NCBI GenBank assembly: GCA_002897115.2
Contig: BCIH01000005.1
Coordinates: forward strand, 1,380,890 to 1,444,889
DNA length: 64,000 nt
Source: Prototheca cutis
Lineage: Eukaryota; Chlorophyta; Trebouxiophyceae; Chlorellales; Chlorellaceae
Direction: 5' to 3'
A program made the position numbers and the translations under genes. This document shows positions 34,759-47,472 of this stretch, one piece after another. Under the pieces are notes generated by a model. The model made no database searches and was not told the origin of the DNA. It worked only from the letters and a program-made list of their open reading frames with translations. Within the stretch, counting starts at the first letter, position 1, and each line of letters starts with the position of its first letter.

Positions 34759-37700
34759 ATGGAGTGGGAGGAGGACTTAGGCGAGGGCCCGAACGCCTAT
34801 CCCACCCGCTTGGAGGTAAGAAAGCGCGACGCTAGGGCTGCAACAGCATTCCTTGAACATGTGCATGTCATAGGTGGTATGGTAACGCGTCCCATCTGCA
34901 ACGCCGTGGCAGGCTGCCGAGACAAGCCTCCATAAAGGCCGACCAGCAGCTCAGTGCATCAGAGTGGGCAAGAAGCGGTCAGGCTCTGGCCCTCCCAAAG
35001 CACAGAGCTCTGATCAGGCGCCCAGCTCCATTCAAGGTGAGCATTGCGATGCAACGTGACGCTTTTGTTGTTGCTGAAGGTCTCCGGGCGACCGGTTCTG
35101 CGGAGACATGCAGTCGGCTGCTGTGGGAGGGATTGTATTTGTGCCATCCCCGCTGCCAAACGAGCAATCAAATCTGCTGCAGAGCATGTGCTGCCACTGA
35201 ACGAGTTGGTCGGGACGGTCAGGGAGCGCGTGGTCGATGCCCCGCCCCAGCCGCCGAGCGCGCAAGCTCACGGAGCCCACCCTCCTGCCTTCCCGCCGGC
35301 AAAGCACCGAGGACCGCTGGGCCGAGGCATGTCCCGCTTTGGCAGGACCAGAAAGGAACAATTGCCAGGGTCCACGGGTGTGCAGCAGGGGAGCCCATCT
35401 GCAGCGGGAGGAGGTCTCGCAGCACCGATTGCGAGAGGCCAGCAGCCCGCGCCACCACGACAGGCTGAGGGTGAGCCATCGGACAGCGATAGGATGTTCG
35501 AGGAGATGAGCCCTGCAGAGAGAGAGGAAGCCCGGGCGGAACTGAATTCCAAGCTCGCACCCGAGTTGGTGGCCCTCCTACGGCAGCGCGCAGAGGCCAA
35601 GAGGCTCCAGGCCGGTGGTGGGGATGCTGGGGGGAAGGAAGCGGCGTCTGGAGGCAAAGCTATGATGCCATCTGCTGCAGTTGAGGCTGCACATCGTCAT
35701 GCGCAAGGCAAGCCCCAGGTGCCGGCGGCGCAGCCGACCCCCATGGCGGGGTCATCTGCGGTATTCAATGCACCTCGACGACCCACCGCTGCCGCCCAGG
35801 CATCGGCTGGGCCTCTGAGCCGATCCCCTGCCGGCCATGAATCGCCCCTCTGCCGGCCAGGACTTTCCAATGATGAAACGACAGAGGATGAGCATGAAAA
35901 GCTCCCGCCGGCAGCACGGCTTCGGTTTGACACTCGAGGGCAGATCGTCAGTGTGGCTCGACCCGATGCAGATCCTGTGGGAGTCCTCACCCGGCCTGGG
36001 ATGTTTGAAGACGCCGCCGGGGGTCTGACGCTGCGAGAAGCCTGTGCGCTGGATCGCTCCGCAAACTCCCGGCAGCGCGTGGCGGCATTGACGACGCTGG
36101 GGGCTGCAATCTCCTCCATCCGGAGTGTGAAATGGCACTCCATGGCATCCGCGCTCTGTGCGCCGGAGGTTAAACTGGATGTCTCTGGAATCACCGTCGC
36201 CGACCTGTGGCGAGAGGCGCTGGTGGAAGCCGGCGTGACAACCGCGCTCCGCAGGGCACTGGACGACAACAACCTGCCCGTGATGTCGGAAGCAGCCAAG
36301 GCCATTCTAGCACTCGTGTCCGTTCCCACTCAAGGTGCACGCATGCGTGGGTCGGTTGGTGGGTGCTGCATGACTGCTGGTGGCTGCTTGGTTTCTTGAA
36401 GGCAGTCGGTGTCGTGCGGCACAACCCCACGCTGTGCATACGTTGCAGTGCCATACACTTTTGGCCGCATACAGTGTGCATGCCTGGCGAGAAACACGGA
36501 GCCTGGTGATCATGACCTCCTCCCATCACCCCCCCTTCCGCTGCAGTGGTCGATGCGGCGGAGGAATTTGCTGCTGGCTACGGCCGGCCCGTGGGCGTCC
36601 GGCACACGCAACGGCCCAAGGCCCGGACGACGGCGTGGCAGGCAGCCCCTCTGCAGGAGGACCCTGCACGGAGCAAGCCCACTGCCGGCAATGCCAAGGG
36701 CCCAGCAGACAAGGATGCCGTGGACTGGGAGACGCTGGGCAAGGCAGATCCGCTGTCGGCGCTGCTGGGGATGGGCGTCCTGGACCGGATAGCCTACATC
36801 CTGGGTCAAACGCCTGCGCCTCAGACCGTGCTGCCCCTGCTTGGTCTTCTCCGACGGTGCGAGGGGGGTGTCAATGCATTGGTGTGTTGATGTCGTATGC
36901 CATGTGGTGGTGGTGCCCTTGTGGGTAGAGTTGCTGACGCAACACCCATCAATCACCGAACAATGCACCAGCACCCGCAAACATATGTAGGATATGTCTG
37001 ATGGGTCCGGACGCGGGGCTGCTGGTTGCCGCAACGAGGACGGGCATCATGGAACGATTGAAGGCGTTCGTCGATATCGAATCGACCGAGCCTGGAATTT
37101 GGGCGGTCCAAGAGGCCATGTTCCAGTTGCTGAGCACGTTGTGCCTGTCGGTGCCCCAGGCCTGTCTGGCCCTGCACCGTGCAGGACTCCTGTCACATGT
37201 CCAGAGGGCCCTTCTCCTGGAGGATTATGGGAGCAACAGCAGCGGTGGTGCACCAGCGAGCGGTCCCCGCTCGTGGAGGCCACCATCAAGGTGCCTGTCG
37301 GCAGTCCGCATCTGGCGAGCCATGGCAGCCAGTGAACTGCCAGAGCCGTTTTTGACACTGGATGATGCGTATTCAAGTATTCGCCACAGCATGTTCCCTG
37401 ATGCCGCCGGTCACCCCGACGCTGCTGCTTGGGCAATGGCGGCGGAGCTCCTGTGGACTGTGGTGGCCATGCAAGGCCAGCTGGCCGCCCAAAGGTTGTT
37501 GGGGTCGGTAGCAGTGGTGGTTTGCTGGGCTTTCTCTCCCCATTTGCCTGCTGGCAGTCTGGTTCGAGCAGGCATGAATGGATGGATGGACGGATGCTTC
37601 CATGGAAAATATGCCCGTCGGGCCCATTGCACCCAAGTCGCGCCAACACCGTCTCACCCAGATCTCTTCAACACACCTCCGACAGACCGGGGAGCGTGGT

Positions 37701-39808
37701 GTCCTTCCCCATGCTGGCCAGCACAGATGTGCTGTTTTCCATCCAAAAGCAAGTGCTGCAATGGATGGCCATTCATGAAACAGCGGTCACTGACGCGCTT
37801 GCCACCAGCGCTGCCAAATTCGTGGAGTCGGATGTGGCAGCTCCAGGCCCCGAGCTCATGAGCACAGTGTCAGCCATGCTTGCGCTGGCCTGCACCAGGA
37901 TGGATGGGGGGAGAGCGTCGCATGGCGGTACACCCCAGGAGACTGGCAGTGAAGCGCCACAGCCGCCGCCAGCCGTCGTCGCAATTGCTGAACACCTGAC
38001 CAGGTTCTCTACAGCTTCCTGGCTGAGGTTGATGAAGCCATGCCCTGGGCCTAGCGAAGCAGGAACAACATTAGGAGCCGCTTCAACGAGGCCGCCACAA
38101 TTTGATCCAAGACTACTGGGTGCACTGTCCATGGGCATCACTGCGGGGCTGCAGGCCCTGAGCACTGCAGGCGATGCGGCGGTGTTGGCCCGGGCCTTTT
38201 CCTCGACCAATGCTGGGTCCGTGCTCGGAGCTGCAGCACGGATTCTGGGTCACACCCCCGTCAACCCCACCCTGCTTCAACCCGAAGACTGCCTCCGGCT
38301 TCAGGCGCTGGCACCGCTGGGACAGCTGGCGGCGACGCTCGCGCCCTGGGCGCTCCGTGCGTTCCCGGAGTCTGGCGCGCTGACCGACGCTGCGGCTGCG
38401 GCCATGGACGCAGCACTGCAGGCCGCGCCGCCGGGGTCGGAAGGATCGACGCTGGAATTGCTGGTAGGGTTCTGCAACGAGAGGGTCTTGACACGACTGG
38501 GTGAGGTTGTGATCAAGGCGCTCGACCGTCTGCAGACTTGGCCGTCGACGCCGGTGCTGCTTGTCGGTGTGGTCGGCCGCTCTACAGCAGAGCAAGGCCC
38601 GATCCTGGAGCAGCCAAACGCCGATGGGCAGAGCCTGCTGTGTGCGGCTGCAAACGTGTGGCTGGGAGTNAAACTCGAGGTGACAGACGCAGAGGATCAA
38701 CATTTGCCAGCTGCTCCAAAGGGACGTGTTGACAAGCTGCCAGCACTGTCAATGAGCCGCACAGGTCTGAGTGATCCACGGCTCATGCCTCAGGACTCGT
38801 TACTTCCACTGCCGCCTGCCTGGCTGCTGTTGCCGGCNAGGACACCCATGGGTGTGCTGGGTGAGAACGGCGCCACCGGCGATCCACTCACTGCATTGGG
38901 CCTGGCGCTGCTCCGGGGCCGCGGGGACCTACCCAGGTTTGTCAAAACGNTGGTGATGTCGCTGCTCGTGGAGGCGGGCGCGGAGGCTGCGGGCCCGGGA
39001 AACGCAGAGACCTGGCGCGACCCAGCGCCTCGACGAGCGCTGCTCTGCGCGATGGCCGAGCTGGGAAGTGACCAGGAAGCCGCCAGGAAGCTGCAGTGGT
39101 CCCTACCTGATGCGCAGGCCCTGGCCCAGGCCTATGCCTCCGACAGCTTCGGCGACCCCCTCTTTGGCGCCGCGGTGTGCCTGACGCTGCAGACCCACGT
39201 GGACCCAGATGTCCAGGTTTGTTGTGCTTGCATGTGTTAGTTTTGAGTGATGTGCTGGCTGGGGTCTTTCGGTGGGTGGCGCTGGTTTGGTCTTGACGGC
39301 TGCTGCTCCGGCGCCGCAGCTCGACAGGTTTTGCCAAGAGCAATGAAGGCTGGAGCCATCTTCCGATTCCCCAAGGAAACAAGTACCCCAACAGTGCTGT
39401 CCCCTTCTTCTCTTCCAGGAGGAAGTCATCACGATGCTGGCGGATGCACGGGTGCTGCACCTGCTGCCTCCGCTGAGTGTGCTCCCATGGCCGGCAAGCC
39501 TGACACTGGGTGCCCCGCCCCCGGCCCCACCCAGCAGCTGCCCGACCCTGGCGTTCTGCTTGTCGCTATTGGCATCCCAGTTGCTGGACCGCAGCGTGCA
39601 CAGCAGAGCGCTGCCCTATGTCATGACCCTCAACCGCCTGGCCCGGGGACTGGGCGAGGGCTCGGCCGTCGAGCGGGCAACCCTCCTCCGGCTCATCGAA
39701 AACCGGAGCACACCGGACGTGCGGGGAAAGATACTTGCCGACCTCCAGCGCTGGAGCTGTGATTGCGCTGACTTTGCGCCCGACCAGCAGCAGAGTGTGG
39801 GCTGCTGA
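34759..39808 (+). CDS. RPAP1: RPAP1 / MINIYO, RNA polymerase II-associated protein
   Basis: Exons: 34759-34815, 34913-35036, 35114-36334 (start uncertain; an acceptor 58 bases later also fits), 36547-36856, 36991-37494, 37686-39216 and 39419-39808 (1378 aa). A basic, disordered N-half carries the RPAP1 N-terminal motif (FEEMSPAEREEARAELNSKL, then APELVALLRQRAEAKRL). Next comes the RPAP1 C-type block: LRFDTRGQIVSVA, TLREACALDRSANSRQRVAA and VKWHSMASAL. A long helical Leu/Ala-rich region fills the 1.5-kb exon. RPAP1 (MINIYO in Arabidopsis) helps assemble and import Pol II and promotes elongation and cell differentiation. Ambiguous bases lie at 38670, 38838 and 38950. Confidence 0.85.
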
Positions 39809-40196
39809 TGATAGCGGTGGCTGGAACAGGTGCCCAGGACGGTGCATCCTCCGCAGGATTCACGGCGCTGTGCTTTGTATCGGTGTCTGGCTGTAGCCGG
39901 TTGAGAAAGACAGCGTGTTCCTTCCTTTCACGGACTGTGCCCTCCTGTGATCGAGAATCTACAAGAACACTATAAGTAAACCAGGCGGAGACCAGACTGA
40001 AATGCAATTTGAGACGATGCAGTTTAGTAGCAGCATCTCTTCGAATCAAAACATATTTGTCTGATTTTATAGCAATTATGTGTGCATCATCCAGCACACA
40101 TGCATCCACAGCGACCAGGACACCATTGTCAGTGGCACTTAAAGACTGGTCCGTGCGTGGCCCAACCAGGGAGTCAAGGGTGCCACTGTGCCCCCT
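39809..40196. other. Convergent intergenic region
   Basis: 388 bp between RPAP1 (+) and lipase (-) stops. The stretch 39955-40080 is AT-rich. It probably carries both 3' ends. No gene was seen. Confidence 0.5.
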
Positions 40197-43100
40197 TCAG
40201 AGCTGCTGCAGGACCTGCAGGTATCGATCAGGAATGTGGTCCTGGAAACAGTCGGGCAGTAGGAGCAGGCGATCAAAACTTGAATACGTGGCCTCAACCG
40301 CCACGGGGACGGCCCTGCCCAAAGCTGCCCGGGGGTCGCCGGTCCGGGCGGCGGCACTGGCGACGTCATCTGAACGGGGACCGCTCCCTGCCTCCACCTC
40401 ACGAACGGCTTCCTGCACCGAAGCATGGCCCGTGGACCAGGGTGTGGCCCGCCCATCCGATTGCGGATCAGCATGAGCATCTGTGGAGGGAGCCATGCCG
40501 TTGGACGCAGTCGTCGATTGACATGCGCCATTGCTGTCGCCGTCGGGGCCTGGGTGGCTCTGCAGCGTGCTCTTGTCCTCGTCAGCCGGAAACAGCCAGA
40601 TGACGCGGCCTGCATTCGTGTAGTCATGATGACAGATGTGTCGCACAAGATTGGCCTGGGTGGGCGCATGCAGCAGGCGCGCACACAGGGCTCTCCTGTA
40701 CCAGCCAGCACAGCCAGTCCGAAATACCTCCAGTCCTGCACCCAAAACGACAGGCCACTCAATCCACTCCCCGCACCTGGCGGGTACAAGTGTTCCGGGT
40801 GAAGCTGCTGTGGTGTGTGTTGGGTGCCATTTGTCACAGGCGTGGAGGGCCGGGGCTCGGAGGCAGCCGTTAGGGACGGCTCGCTGGATTCCACCGCCGC
40901 TGCAATCTCCGCGGCCACAGCGCTGCAGGCTCCTGGAACGTCCTCCAAGCCCCCCAGATAAGATAGGACCTCCGACTCTGGACCATCAATGGTGCTGGGG
41001 GCAGCTGCAGGGTCGCCATCCACAGCAGCGACGACAGAATCACCCAATAGCAGGGCATCAGGTCCCTCCTCAATACAGGGGATCATGCGAGGGGACTGGG
41101 CACCAGCATTACCCCCAGGCACATCACCACCACCGGTCATGTGCATCGGCTCCAGCACAGGATCACTGCTCTCAGCCAGCACCCCCCCCGCAGTCGGATC
41201 TTGATCCTCGCAGTCCAGCATGGCAGCCAGTCCTTCCGCAGTGTAGGCATTCGGCGACCGTGCCGCATTCTTGACGGCAGCCCATGCCTGCTTGGTAGGT
41301 GGTGGTGTCTCGGGCTTTCCGCTTAGACCCTGGGGAGGGTGGGTGGGTTTGGGGGGAGGTTGATGTGGAGTGGTTTATTGTTTATTTTCTTTTTAACTTG
41401 ACGTCCACCCGGGTCATTCTCCCTGTCAACTCCCACTCAATTGACCAGATTTTAATCAGGCATCCCAGTGAACAAGGGCAACCCAGTTGTTCCCCATGGA
41501 AAACCACACCTCCCCAAAGCAAATGACCGCACCAGGACAGAGCTGAGCGTCTTGCCGATGCCCTTGGCTGCACGGGGAAGCAGGCTCGACCCCGAAATCT
41601 CCACCAGCAGGGTTTCCACCGATGCGCAGCTGAGCTTGGGTACGATATCGGCCGCGAGGATGACTGAGGTCACATGGTCACGGCATGCCTCAGCCAGAGG
41701 CAAGCTCATCACGGCCGCCGTACCGATGGTAATGCAATGGATGGGGCCCAGGTCCTTGGGTGCGCCGCCTTGCTTGAGCAACATCGTCAACAGCGCCGCA
41801 ACACCACCTGGAATTGGTTATTGGTGAAGGGAATGCGCCCATGCGAAAGCGATGCCTGCATTGGTTCCATTCATTAACCATCCCGCAAACAAAAGTAGCC
41901 TTTCACGGGCAAACCCTCACCTCCAAGTGAGTGACCCGTGACAAGAAGCGGCCAGCCGGGGAACAGCTCCGCGGCCTTGGCCAGGGTCGCTGCCGTCGCG
42001 CAATGAATGTACGTCGCCGCAGAGAAGATGCCCTGCATGCTCGATGTTGTTGCTCTTGTTTTTATGAAAGTGGGTTATGGCCAGATGCGCGTGGGTGGTG
42101 GAGGGGGGTGCTTGTGAAGTCAACCCCTTCCTCCCACCCCACCAAAAAAAGGCCCGGACGCACCTCGTGGACCAAGCCGGAGGTGCCGTCCAGCTGTATC
42201 TCGAGAGGGTGGGCCGTGAGATCTGAGAGCAGGTCTCCCAGTTCCAGCGATCCCCGGATGCTGAGGACCAGGCAGCCGTTGGTGCGGTCAACTGCCATGT
42301 AGTGGCAGGGTCGAAAGGTGGAGTTGACCCACTGTGAGAGGAGGATGTCATCGGGGTCAATCCCCGTCAGCCCCGCCACCGCCTCGTTGTTCGCCTCCAC
42401 TGAAACACCGCCCACCGCATCAAACCTGCATGAGTTGTCGTGTGAGGCTACAATCGACGTTGTTGTTTCATGGGGTGCATGGACCCCCTTGCATGCATGT
42501 GCACACGCATGCACGCAATCCATCTCGCCGCAGCCCCCCCCCCACCCACCCACACACGACAACTCCAATGGTCACCCCAATTCCTAACAACCGACACTCA
42601 AACCCACGTGAGTTGCATCAGCGTCTTGAGCTTGATGTAGTTGGATATGGAGGAGATGTGCCCTGCAGCCATGGGGTAGCCATAGGCCGCTCGAGCGTGC
42701 ATGGCGGCGCAGAGCAGGTCCTGGAGCAGTGTGCGGCCGGCTGTAGGGCGCATCGCCGACCGGGGGGCCTCGGCATCGGCGGTGAACAGCCGCCGCTCAT
42801 ACGCTTGGACCTCGAGCGAAGCATAGACAGCCTGGTGCTTTTGATAGACTGTCCAGAAGGCTGAAGGATCCCAGGGTGCCAGGGTCCACCAGCTCTGCCT
42901 CTCCAGCAGCTCTGCCGCCATCTTCAGGAAACCCTTGACCGCCCGACGCTGAGCTGCCTCCTCCTGCTCCTTCCTGAGCCAGTTTTCGTGAGCAATTTGG
43001 GTGTGGATTTCTTTCATTTTGTCAACATTTCCAAGCATTTCTCGCAAACAAGAAACAAAATGGCAGCAGGACGGAAGACAAGCCGCACGAACCTCCGGCG

Positions 43101-44178
43101 CGTCTCGCTCTTCTGCCGGAGTGGCTGGACTCCTGGGCCCTCGACCAGCACCGTGCCATCAACGAGGTGTTCCGGCATCCGCAGGCGATGCCACCGCCGC
43201 CGCCGAGTCAAGTCTCCAAACCGCTGCGTGGACCGACCGCCAGGGCGCTTGTACTCAAGATGCCTGCAAGCGTTTGGAGTGACCTCAATTTCCTGTGCCG
43301 ATGCACCGTCATTGTTGCAGGGTTCCTGTGTCACAGCAGCCTGCTTCGGCCATCAACCATTATAACAACGACGCACTTGAACACGGTGCCATATTGCCAG
43401 CCCTCATCATCTGTCCCGGTGGTGACCACGACCTCCCAGTCTTCAAGGGCCGCACTTGGCGGCGGCTCCAGAGCGACGGGACCGCCCTCAGCATCCGTCC
43501 ATTCGGCACGGTCCAACAGAGCATGCGATGCTTTCCAGCCCAGGATGCCAAAGAACCGCTCGTTCTGCCAGACCTCGATCGCATCTTGCTCTGCCATCGC
43601 GGGCTCAGGCTGCGTGCGTTGGGAGAAAGGAGGGGGTCGACTGGTTGGGAATACACAGCTACGATGCATACCCTGGCAACCCAGCACCATATAGGCACTA
43701 CCTGAGCGCAGGAACAATGATGGGCGACAATCCAACACGACCTTTAGGGGATCCTGTTTACCTTGGTTGGCCGGACGCTCAGCTTCCACCCGCCCAGAAA
43801 CGGAACGCGCTTCGATAACTCGGCAATCCGCCAAGCCGACGTCTTTGTATGAGCTCGCTCGGCTCTAATCCGTGGGGGAGAACGTGGGAAGGCAGTGTGC
43901 TGGCCCGCCAGAGGACGATCGACCAAGCTGCAGGCAGGGGGCAAGGGCCGGAGCATATCCTCGCACCTCAACCCTCTCCCACCTCGAACATGCTCGTCAT
44001 CAGCACATTCACAGTGAACACAACACAATGCGCGCAAGTTTCGGCTGGGATGCAGGCTGCCAAGGTAATGGGCGGTGACCGACGCTTTGAAACTCCCGCT
44101 CAACGAAGCGGACATCGGGACGGCCGAGGGAAGCTTGCTTTCTGCATGGTCAATGGAGAGAGCGCGCCAACAGCCCAC
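40197..44178 (-). CDS. Class-3 (DAG-type) lipase with N-terminal DysF domain
   Basis: Exons: first exon ending 43762 (start unresolved; the frame is open up to 44178, or an acceptor lies at about 43867), then 43609-43377, 43263-43093, 42973-42608, 42425-42164, 42032-41921, 41807-41533, 41329-40777 and 40735-40197. The second and third exons encode a dysferlin/peroxin (DysFN-DysFC) module: IEVWQNERFFGILGW, AEWTDAEGG, WEVVVTTGTDDEGWQYGTVF, then DLTRRRRWHRLR. A helical region follows, then the alpha/beta hydrolase: CLVLSIRGSLELGDLLSDL, VTGHSLG-GGVAALLTMLL (nucleophile Ser, split by an intron), ILAADIVPKLS (candidate Asp), ELYPPG-type, GRVIWLFPADED and FQDHIPDRYLQVL (candidate His). This resembles sn-1-specific diacylglycerol lipases. 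The substrate is inferred. Confidence 0.82.
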
Positions 44179-44652
44179 ACATTATCTTGAAAGTGCACGG
44201 CAGTCGCCTATGTAAAGTTACAGATGTCACAATCACATGCAATTCATATGCCGTACAACACTCGAGAGCCTGGTGGGGAAGGGCAAGCCCTCTGGATCAC
44301 TTTTGGGGAGCGGGGAGCCGGGAGTCCCTGCTGTACCCGTTTCATTCTTCGCAAGGTTTTTCGTACCGTCCATCGCTGCGACATGCCATTTCCATGCCTG
44401 TCAAAGGCGTTGTATGAGCGCTCTCCGATTCCGGGCTGTGGTGGGCATGCTCCCTGCCGAACAGCAGACGGTCGGGCTCCCGGTCGCTCGGGCCCAGCGC
44501 CGCGAGCCTTCGAGGAGGTGACACACAACTCTTAATCTGCCCGGCGACAGGTCTACAGACACGGGCGCTCAGAAGCGATGCATCTCACGCAGCGAGGCTC
44601 AGTTTTGGGGCACAGGGGACATGGAGTACATGGGGAGGGTGGGAGTGAGGGC
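44179..44652. other. Intergenic: lipase 5' flank and EPSP synthase 3' flank
   Basis: 474 bp between two minus-strand genes. It includes the probable lipase promoter. No other signal was recognised. Confidence 0.4.
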
Positions 44653-47011
44653 CTATCGCTTGGCCACAGCGGCGAGCACATCAAAATACGTTGGGAAAGT
44701 CTTGCGTGTGCATCCCGGATCCAGAATAGTAATGGGCTGGTCTGCAGCACCAGGGATAAGGGCGGCGCAGAGATTCGTTGGTCGGTGCCCGGCGGGCAGG
44801 TATCAGCAGGGGTGGGAGAATTGGCCATTTCCCCCATCCCCNCCCCCCCTTCTTCAANCCCCCAGACCCTAAGGCCCCGCCTAAACAAACCATCCCCATC
44901 CAAGCCGTACCTCCGCAGGCGGCGAGGGAGAAGGCCATGGCCATCCGGTGATCGTCGTACGTCTCGATGGCGGCGGACCGGAGGCGCTGTGGGGGGTTGA
45001 TTATGCAATAATCAGCCCCCTCTTCCACCTCAGCCCCAAGCTTGGCGAGCTCGGCGCAGATGGCTTTCATGCGCTCGGTTTCCTTCACGCGCCAGCTGCC
45101 CACGTCGCGGATGGCGGTTGGTCCCTCGGCAAACAGGGCTGCTACCGCCAGGGTCATGGCAGCGTCGGGGATGTCTCCGCACCACGCATCGACGCCCTTG
45201 AGTTGACCCCGGCCCGGGCCAGTCAGCGTAATGGCGTTGGGGGCCCACTGCACACGCGCGCCCATGGACTCGAGCACCTGGGCAAAACGCACGTCACCCT
45301 GGAGGGAATCCGAGCCGCAGCCGCGGACGGTGATCGTCGAACCCGTGATGGCCGCCCCGGCCAAAAAGTACGATGCTGCGTTTGTTAGTTATTCATCAGT
45401 TGATTTGTGTTGGGGTTCAGGCTCTGGCAACACCTGATCACCTGCCATCCCTGCAAAGAAACCCCAGTCCCTGCCAATCAATTCCACCAATCCTATGCGC
45501 ACCCGAGGACGCATCGCCCTCGACAAATGCCTTGCCGGGGCTGTGGTAGCTCTGGCCGGCTGGGATGTGCAGGTGCTGCAGACCGTCCAGCCTCTCCACC
45601 TGTTGGGCCAAGCCGACGGGGGGAGGGCAGCTTCCAACTAGCTCCCCGTCCCTTCTCAAGGAAACACACACACACACACACACACACACAAGAAGATTGT
45701 TGCTGTCCCCCCCCCCCTCCCCCGGACAACACCACATCATATCCACACAACACACACGTGCGCATACCTTGATGGCAAAGCGTTCCATCAGGCGGATGGT
45801 CATGTCGACGTAGGGTTGACTAATCAGCTCGTCGACAATCTTAATGTGGATGCCCTCCCCCTTCTGCGCGAGCGGCGCGGCCATGAGCAGAGCGGTCAAG
45901 TACTGGCTGCTCACCTTGCCAGACAGCGTCACCTGCTGAGAGGGTGGCGGTGTTGGGGCGCATCAGGTGCACACAGGAGGTTTGAAACTCCTGGAAGACG
46001 ACCAGGTCGAGCGTTTTTACAATTCATGGTCTCACACAATCCCGTACCCCGGGCCAGCATGCGTCCCCAACCCCCCAAAAAAGACAAAGGAAAGCTCACC
46101 TCGCCTGAGGGCAGGCCCTTGGCATCCAGACGCACAGGTGGACAGCCTGTGCCCAGCGTGCACTCGGCGTCAACGCCCAGCTGCGTCAGCCCGTCCACGA
46201 GATCCTGGATGGGCCTCTCCCGCATGCGCGGCACGCCGTCCAGCACAAAAACCCCACGCCCAGCCGCCGCCAGTGCTGCCGTCAGAGGCCTGCTCATATG
46301 TTCAGGTGGTTATCTTTCTTGTATTGCATGTGTGCCAGGACTGCTGTTGTGCTGGGAGAGAGTCGTGCCGTTGTTCCCCACACCGCAATCTCACCTCATG
46401 GCCGTGCCGGCATTGCCCAGGAACAGCTCGGCGCCGGTGCAGGGAAACTGCCCCGCGCAGCCCTGCACCGTGATGCGGCGGTCCGGCCAGTCGACTTCCA
46501 TGGAAACTCCCAGCCGCTGCAGTGCAGTCACCATGTAGTGGATGTCCTCCGATTCCTGTGCAGAATGACGAGTGGAGTGTTTTTAGTAGATGAGTGTAAA
46601 GTAATTGGAAACATCAACATCATCAACGATGGTGCTCCANCACCCCCCCCCCCCCAAACCCACCAGGATGTTCTCCACAACGGTCTGGCCCACAGACAGG
46701 GCAGCCAGCAGAAGCACTCGGTTGCTCAGGGACTTTGATCCTGGCAGCGTGACCTCGCCCTCGATGCGCTTGATGGGCTGCAGGACCAGGTCATCCACGG
46801 CGGCGGCATCGGTGGCGATGCCTCCGGCCCTGGCAGGGCGGGCACTCAGGCGGGCTGTCTTCCGCAGCGCTGGCCGCGATGGGCAGGCCAATTTCGACTG
46901 GAATGGAATGCATCTCGAGGTGTCACGCCCAACGACATGCACAGGGCTTCTGCATGACGACACAGCCGGAAGAGGCAGCGCTCTCGAGCTGGCCAGGCTA
47001 GCGGGGCCCAT
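44653..47011 (-). CDS. EPSPS: EPSP synthase (3-phosphoshikimate 1-carboxyvinyltransferase)
   Basis: Exons: 47011-46664, 46555-46395, 46289-46100, 45932-45768, 45599-45503, 45375-44911 and 44741-44653 (504 aa), all in phase. The first about 75 residues are Ser/Arg/Ala-rich with few acids, as in a plastid transit peptide. Then come the family landmarks: [39 protein letters not shown] (shikimate/PEP site; the Gly, Thr and Pro of the plant glyphosate site are all present, so it looks glyphosate-sensitive), [89 protein letters not shown] and [18 protein letters not shown]. It condenses shikimate-3-phosphate with PEP in the shikimate pathway. Confidence 0.98.
45664..45691. repeat. (CA)n microsatellite in an EPSPS intron
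   Basis: It lies in intron 45600-45767, with a short poly-C tract next to it (from about 45710). On the sense strand the run is (TG)n. Confidence 0.9.
46643..46655. repeat. Poly-C tract in EPSPS intron 1
   Basis: A C run (poly-G on the sense strand) lies about 9 bases inside the first EPSPS intron, next to an ambiguous base at 46640. Confidence 0.9.
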
Positions 47012-47472
47012 TGGGGAAAGCCCACGGCAAACTCCCCCGAAAATGGACAGCGAACCGCCCGTTCCGAGACGGCTGCGTCAATGTGGAACTATTGTTCTCA
47101 AATCGGGATGTTTGTTTGGCGTGATGAGACTTGATTCCATATGGTCATGGAGCAGGAGCAAGCGTTTGCATGGAGCGCCACCCACCATTCACGTGTCTAC
47201 CGATCTTGCGCGAGCCGATCCAGGCGGACGCCCATCAGGGGATGGGGAGCCTGGTGATTGCATCGTCTGCGCTCCTTGGGAAAACAGAGCCCTCGCAAAG
47301 TCAGGCAATGAATAAACTCGTCGACAACATCTATAACCGTGTTGGAATTGTGTGATAGAAGCGTTCGGAAGGGACGATACCGCCCGTGGCCGTGTCGGCC
47401 ACTGTGGAGTGAGGGCCGACAGGTCTGTAGTCCCGTCCGCAAGCCGCGGCTGCTGTCGCAAGCAAGGGCACC
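47012..47472. promoter_or_regulatory. Divergent promoter region EPSPS / YJU2
   Basis: 461 bp separates the two start codons. No specific element can be named. Confidence 0.45.

Noticed and set aside
36994..37335. Alternative plus-strand frame in the RPAP1 region
   Set aside because: Gly/Arg-rich and not conserved. The frame joined by donor 36856 and acceptor 36990 gives the Leu-rich helical RPAP1 pattern.
40139..41221. A 360-codon minus-strand frame through the lipase 3' region
   Set aside because: Conserved lipase motifs switch frame at the 40777/40735 intron. The continuous frame reads intron and loses the conserved C-terminus.
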